From contig NZ_JARPUS010000001.1 in assembly GCF_029537485.1 (NCBI RefSeq), positions 488,996 through 552,995 of the forward strand: 64,000 nt of DNA, written 5' to 3'. A model generated the notes under the pieces. The model had not been told where the DNA came from, did not search any database, and was given only the letters and a program-made list of their open reading frames with translations. Source of the stretch: Pseudomonas sp. GOM6. GTDB lineage: Bacteria; Pseudomonadota; Gammaproteobacteria; Pseudomonadales; Pseudomonadaceae. Below are positions 60,284 through 64,000 of this stretch, piece by piece. Positions within the stretch are counted from its first letter, which is position 1. Every line of letters begins with the position of its first letter. The position numbers and the translations under genes are program-made.

Positions 60284-62955
60284 GCAAGTTCCTTGATTTC
60301 TATAGGGGGGAGAGTCAGTCCCTCGAAGGGTGAATAGCTCAGTTCACCGCGAACGGCGTCGAGCTTGTCACCGTTCTCTTCGTGATAAACGCGGCGGTAG
60401 ACAGCCACGCCAGGTTCGGGTTTGACCCGTGTGCCGCCATGGTGATCGAAGTCCTTCCCGGTCCATTCCACTGCCTTGCGGGTGCCGCCCAAACCGAAGA
60501 AGCTACCCCAGGTTTCGTGCCCTTTGAAATGGATCATGTCATCAGTCAGCGCGCTCTTGCCTGGCAGTCTTAGCAAGACGTAGGTGATGGTTTGCATGCC
60601 ACGATATGGATTCAATTCGTTGAGACGGTATGCCTCGAAACTGATGGGGAATACTACCTTGTAAAACTCGGTCATCGACTTTTCGTAACTGGTCGACCAG
60701 TCGGCAGGCCGGGTGCCGAATCGGGTACGTTTGACCCAGGTCTCAAGCGGTGTGTCCTGGGTATATTGGCGGGCAATTACTCCGCCGACGATCAGGATGG
60801 TCCACCCCAGAGCCCGGGCGGCCAGGTGTGGCGCCACACTGACGCCGCGGCCTATGACGGCAGCCTCGCCAGCGATGACTGCAGCACGGGCGGCACGTAT
60901 AGCCCGGAAGCTCTGCACGTAAAGACGCAGGTTGGCGGCAGAGGCCAGGGTCAATCCAGCATTGATGGCTGTGGTATCTAAGTCGCCGGCTTTGTAGGCC
61001 TCCAGCGCCTCGATGCCGTAGACCAATACGTCAAAGCCCGAGGTCACCGATTGTAGGATCGATGCTTTAGCGCCTACCCCCAGTGCATCAGCCAACGCTT
61101 TCTGCGAAGCGATGTGCGTGGCCCCATTGAGCTTGACTGCTGTTTCCCAGTCGACTTCAGAAACTTTTTGTAAGGTCGCGGCTATTGCACTAGAAAGTCC
61201 AAAAGTTCCCCCCATAAAACTCAGCCAGCTTTTTCCCGACTGCTTTTCAGTTAGTTGTGAACCACCCCAAATAAAATTCATTCCTGCCATGAGTGCTACC
61301 AGGCACTTGATAGGTGCTTTTTCTAGCGCTCCTTTACCGAGAGTAAGCATCCTTTTGAGATCGACATCCGCTGCCATAGATGTAGGGAGGGGCGGCAAGT
61401 CTTTGGCGGGTAACAGGCGGAAGAACGGTAGTGCTTCGCTGACCGCAACACTGAGCTGTGTGGGTTTTAGACGAGCTGGCAGATTGGGGCGTGTGCCCAT
61501 CAGATCGCTCATCCACTCACCCAGTTGCCGCTGAGTGACGGCCTCTATAGCCAGGCGCTGCTGGCTTCGCGCCAGAGCTGCGGCGAGGTAGAGGCGCCCG
61601 GCGGCCTTGAAGCCGTCGTCAGCTTTCTGCAGACCCAGGCCGACAATAGGAGCGAGCGCTGTAAAGAGGGCTTCCAATGGCGAACCCAGAATATGCCGGC
61701 CCAGTTTATCGGCTGCCTGGTTCAGCAATTGCGCCAGTTTGTGTGCTTCGTTCAGCGCACTTGCACCGTTGTCTCTTGCGCCGTCAGCCAGTCCTACTAG
61801 GGAATTGATTTCACCGGCACCGAGGCGTTTGCCCAAACCCAGTAATGCCCAAACCAGCCAGGGTTTGCCCTCTCGCTGCTGGAGTGTCAGGGCATTCGCT
61901 ATGGCCTTGGCTCCGGGACCTGTTGTCGCCGGGCCAAGGCAGGCTGCAGCGAAGTGGAGTTCCAGCTCTGCACGTGAATCGGGGTGGGTGATGTCGAAAT
62001 GGCCACAGGCAGTATCCAGACTGGCAGGGCCGCGCTGAGCCAGGGTATTTAGCCAGGCTGACCAAAGCTCGCTGAGGCGGCGCACATCGGCGCTGTATTC
62101 TTCCTCCTCTTGCGTTTGCTGCTGCCAGGTAGTTTGTAGCAGGCGGTAATTGGTGATGCTGCGCAATTGGCCGCCGATTTGCGGGTCGCCTTCTGCCAGA
62201 GATCTGAGCACGCCTGCCATTGCCCAATCTTCACCGTGCACTTCCCGGGTGACTTTGAACGCCTGCTGACGAGCGCGAAGCAGCTTGGCCAGATCCAGCA
62301 ATACGCCCCACGGGTCGTCGATCAAGACATAGGCTTGTTGCTCGCAGCGCTGCATGTCGTCGAGCAGCTTTGGCCATGCCGGGCGATGACTGGTTGAGGG
62401 TTCACAACTCCAGCCATACCAGTTGGCGTCCATGTAGTCGCCGATACGTTCGTGAATCGTGCGGGCTTGGCCGCTGAAAGGTGCTGCTCCAGGGGTGATG
62501 GTGCGCATCACCCGCTGACGTACATCCTCTTTCCCCTTGGCTGAGTTGAACTGGCTATCGCTCCACTGGCGAGGCGACCACGCCAGCATGGCCGGTATTC
62601 CTGCGTAAAGGAGTAAATAAGGCAGGCTACGCCCGTCGATGACTTTGCCGCCGCGAGCTGTTTGGGTAAAAGCAGCCGCGCTGACACGGTATTCGACCAA
62701 TTGTTTTAGGCCGCTCTGCCAGACGTACAGCCAGCCATCGCGTAACAGCCGGGCGGTGTAGTTCAGCGGACGGCCCTTGAGTGGCTCGAAGTAATCGCCT
62801 ATTGCAGGAAAGTCTCCCTGTACAGCTGGCAGGCCATAGGCGCTGGTATCCACTGTCAGGGTCGGGCCGAGCGCATATCGTAGCGGGAGTACAGCACTGA
62901 GCAGGGGGCATCCAGCGACCGTCAAGCTGGATGGAGCGGGAGTTTGAGCAGTCAT
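60274..62955 (-). CDS. T6SS effector with VasX-type N-terminal region (BTH_I2691-like)
   Basis: An 893-residue protein from ATG 62955 (AGGAGG upstream). The N-terminus CPLLSAVLPLRYALGP and LLRDGWLYVWQSGLKQLVEYRV (near 16-92) match the VasX N-terminal region that marks T6SS cargo loaded with DUF4123 adaptors. The middle is helical. Hydrophobic segments occur near 547-564, 576-595 and 716-731, compatible with membrane insertion as in colicin-like VasX. No nuclease, lipase or amidase motif is visible in the C-terminus. No signal peptide. It overlaps the adaptor by 4 and the downstream DUF6708 gene by 10 bases. Confidence 0.8.
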   Translation of the reverse strand: MTAQTPAPSSLTVAGCPLLSAVLPLRYALGPTLTVDTSAYGLPAVQGDFPAIGDYFEPLKGRPLNYTARLLRDGWLYVWQSGLKQLVEYRVSAAAFTQTARGGKVIDGRSLPYLLLYAGIPAMLAWSPRQWSDSQFNSAKGKEDVRQRVMRTITPGAAPFSGQARTIHERIGDYMDANWYGWSCEPSTSHRPAWPKLLDDMQRCEQQAYVLIDDPWGVLLDLAKLLRARQQAFKVTREVHGEDWAMAGVLRSLAEGDPQIGGQLRSITNYRLLQTTWQQQTQEEEEYSADVRRLSELWSAWLNTLAQRGPASLDTACGHFDITHPDSRAELELHFAAACLGPATTGPGAKAIANALTLQQREGKPWLVWALLGLGKRLGAGEINSLVGLADGARDNGASALNEAHKLAQLLNQAADKLGRHILGSPLEALFTALAPIVGLGLQKADDGFKAAGRLYLAAALARSQQRLAIEAVTQRQLGEWMSDLMGTRPNLPARLKPTQLSVAVSEALPFFRLLPAKDLPPLPTSMAADVDLKRMLTLGKGALEKAPIKCLVALMAGMNFIWGGSQLTEKQSGKSWLSFMGGTFGLSSAIAATLQKVSEVDWETAVKLNGATHIASQKALADALGVGAKASILQSVTSGFDVLVYGIEALEAYKAGDLDTTAINAGLTLASAANLRLYVQSFRAIRAARAAVIAGEAAVIGRGVSVAPHLAARALGWTILIVGGVIARQYTQDTPLETWVKRTRFGTRPADWSTSYEKSMTEFYKVVFPISFEAYRLNELNPYRGMQTITYVLLRLPGKSALTDDMIHFKGHETWGSFFGLGGTRKAVEWTGKDFDHHGGTRVKPEPGVAVYRRVYHEENGDKLDAVRGELSYSPFEGLTLPPIEIKELAWL

Positions 62956-63527
62956 AGAAGAGCCTCCTGTGCCGTGTCGTCCTGTTCGGCAAGTGCTTCC
63001 AGCAGTCCCCAGTCGAGCGTCATTTGCGCGGCTAGATCTAGTTCGGCTGGCGCGCCGTCTTTCTCGGGCTGTTCGTTTTGCCAGGCACAGAAGATTGTGC
63101 CTTCGTGATGAAGCCAGATGCGTGAGATTCGGTGCCAGAATCCCACCGGCCATTGCCCTTCGCGCTGCCATGCCTGATACAGAGGTCGGGCGTCACCCAG
63201 GCGCAGCCAGAGTTCGCGATGTTCTGGGGTGAAGATGCGCAGACGGCGCTGCAGTATGCGCTGCAGATCGTCCATCGAAGCATCGCTTTCCAGCCAGAGA
63301 CCATCCTTGATTTCGGTTCCGTGTCTCCAGGCGTCATAGGCCATGCTGCCAACCGGCGCATCCAGCAAAATCGGGCCAGCGTCCGCTATGGGGTCATAGG
63401 CCGTACCGAGCAATAACGGTCTTGGTTGATGGCTAGGGAAGCACTGATAAAGCCACGCCGTCGCACTCTCGTAACGAGCTCCGTCGAGCAGAATGGCACC
63501 GTTTCCATCGGGCATTGGGGCGCTCAT
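62952..63527 (-). CDS. DUF4123 T6SS effector-loading adaptor
   Basis: A 191-residue protein of the DUF4123 (Tap/TEC) type: N-terminal LDGARYESATAWLYQCFPSHQPRPLLLGTAYDPIADAGPILLD and later LRRRLRIFTPEHRELWLRLGDARPLYQAW (roughly), which fit the family core that holds an effector N-terminus on VgrG. It overlaps vgrG (ATGA) and the effector (ATGA), so the three are made in strict order. Confidence 0.85.
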   Translation of the reverse strand: MSAPMPDGNGAILLDGARYESATAWLYQCFPSHQPRPLLLGTAYDPIADAGPILLDAPVGSMAYDAWRHGTEIKDGLWLESDASMDDLQRILQRRLRIFTPEHRELWLRLGDARPLYQAWQREGQWPVGFWHRISRIWLHHEGTIFCAWQNEQPEKDGAPAELDLAAQMTLDWGLLEALAEQDDTAQEALL

Positions 63528-64000
63528 GCCTTATCTCCCTTTGATGCCATAGCGGCCTCACACACCTCACATACGCCAGCTCGGGTGCTGCGGAACAGCA
63601 TATTTTGTTTTATCAAGGCTTCCAGCGGGATTCCCGGCACGTCCGCATCCGCCGGCTTCGCCGCGCCCGGCAATACTGGCGCCGCCCCCGAACCGCTACC
63701 CGGACTGCCGCCCGAGTTGATCTTGATCTGCGGGCCGACCAGAGTGACGCCGCTGGCGTCCAGTTTGATGAAGCTGCCGGCGGCCTTGAAGGTGAGTTCG
63801 GCGCCGGCTTCGAGGACGACCTTGAGGCCGCTGGACAGGTGGATCTCGTTACCGGCTTCTACGAACTGCCCCGTGCCTAGCTTCACATGCTGGGTGCTGG
63901 CCACGGTGAGGTGGTCGTTGGCGCGGATTTCGGTCTTGCGGTCGGCGTGGGTGGTGCGGTGTTCTTCGGCTTTCAGCTCGGTGTAGCTGTTGGCTTCGAC
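63524..64000 (-). CDS. vgrG: VgrG (TssI) spike protein, C-terminal part
   Basis: The frame enters from the right edge, so only the last 158 residues are visible. They form the DUF2345 beta-helix end (SYTELKAEEHRTTHADRKTEI and GSFIKLDASGVTLVGPQIKINSGGSPGSG), followed by a Gly/Ala/Pro linker and a tail of about 30 residues with the pattern CEVC. Such tails receive the adaptor-effector pair. The window end hides whether this VgrG belongs to a full T6SS locus. Confidence 0.9.
   Translation of the reverse strand, partial: VEANSYTELKAEEHRTTHADRKTEIRANDHLTVASTQHVKLGTGQFVEAGNEIHLSSGLKVVLEAGAELTFKAAGSFIKLDASGVTLVGPQIKINSGGSPGSGSGAAPVLPGAAKPADADVPGIPLEALIKQNMLFRSTRAGVCEVCEAAMASKGDKA

Overview
This window is chromosomal DNA of a Pseudomonas-type gammaproteobacterium. 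It is GC-rich, and three loci are diagnostic: the medium-chain-length PHA cluster phaC1-phaZ-phaC2-phaD with opposed phaI-phaF, the pilMNOPQ-aroK-aroB-gltBD order, and ubiE-ubiJ-ubiB-hisI-hisE-tatABC. As I remember P. aeruginosa PAO1, much of this order matches roughly its PA5020s to PA5080s. Protein details such as the phasin pair and the GTAGCCCGGATGCA-type palindromic repeats suggest a species of the aeruginosa/oleovorans/mendocina side of the genus. That placement is inference, because I could run no search.

Layout. 1-7.6 kb (+): end of a DUF2339 membrane protein, a DUF3999 protein, fbp, a DUF924 protein, two small lipoprotein genes (BamE-like and lipocalin), an opposed lipoprotein, then pip-dtd. 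7.5-13.8 kb (-): a UPF0158 protein, rsmE, tatCBA, hisE, hisI and ubiBJE. 13.9-21 kb: the PHA region, with a granule-region protein, phaI and phaF rightward against phaD, phaC2, phaZ and phaC1 leftward. A strong bidirectional terminator separates the arms, and a good sigma-54 promoter lies upstream of phaC1. 21.1-28.4 kb (-): a DUF971 protein, hslU, hslV, a SPOR protein, argS and priA, with a near-consensus heat-shock promoter before hslV. 28.5-32.4 kb (+): rpmE, a secreted nuclease, an M48 lipoprotein protease and a malic enzyme. 32.4-43.3 kb: ponA (-) diverging from pilMNOPQ-aroK-aroB and an AAA/SPOR DamX-like protein. 43.5-51.6 kb (+): gltB, gltD, hemE and a ParA-family ATPase. 51.6-55.4 kb (-): a tandem universal stress protein, a hotdog protein, trxC and an SLC13 transporter. 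55.6 kb (+): an MFS transporter.

The accessory part is 56.8-64 kb, read leftward from the right edge. It is a type VI secretion VgrG island: the VgrG C-terminus, a DUF4123 adaptor, an 893-residue VasX/BTH_I2691-type effector, then four consecutive genes for proteins with two predicted membrane segments and a soluble tail. Two of these four look like DUF6708 proteins. The first four genes overlap by 4, 4 and 10 bases, as expected for a carrier-chaperone-toxin-immunity cassette. The three genes beyond are more loosely spaced and may be extra or orphan immunity genes. This is the least-described part of the window.

Regulatory reading adds several testable sites: a sigma-54 promoter for phaC1, a sigma-32 promoter for hslVU whose -35 sits in the loop of a hairpin, a palindrome overlapping the gltBD promoter, an Anr/FNR-like box before the universal stress gene, and a probable rpmE terminator lying inside the signal-peptide codons of the next gene. 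No tRNA, rRNA, CRISPR array, insertion sequence or prophage was seen.
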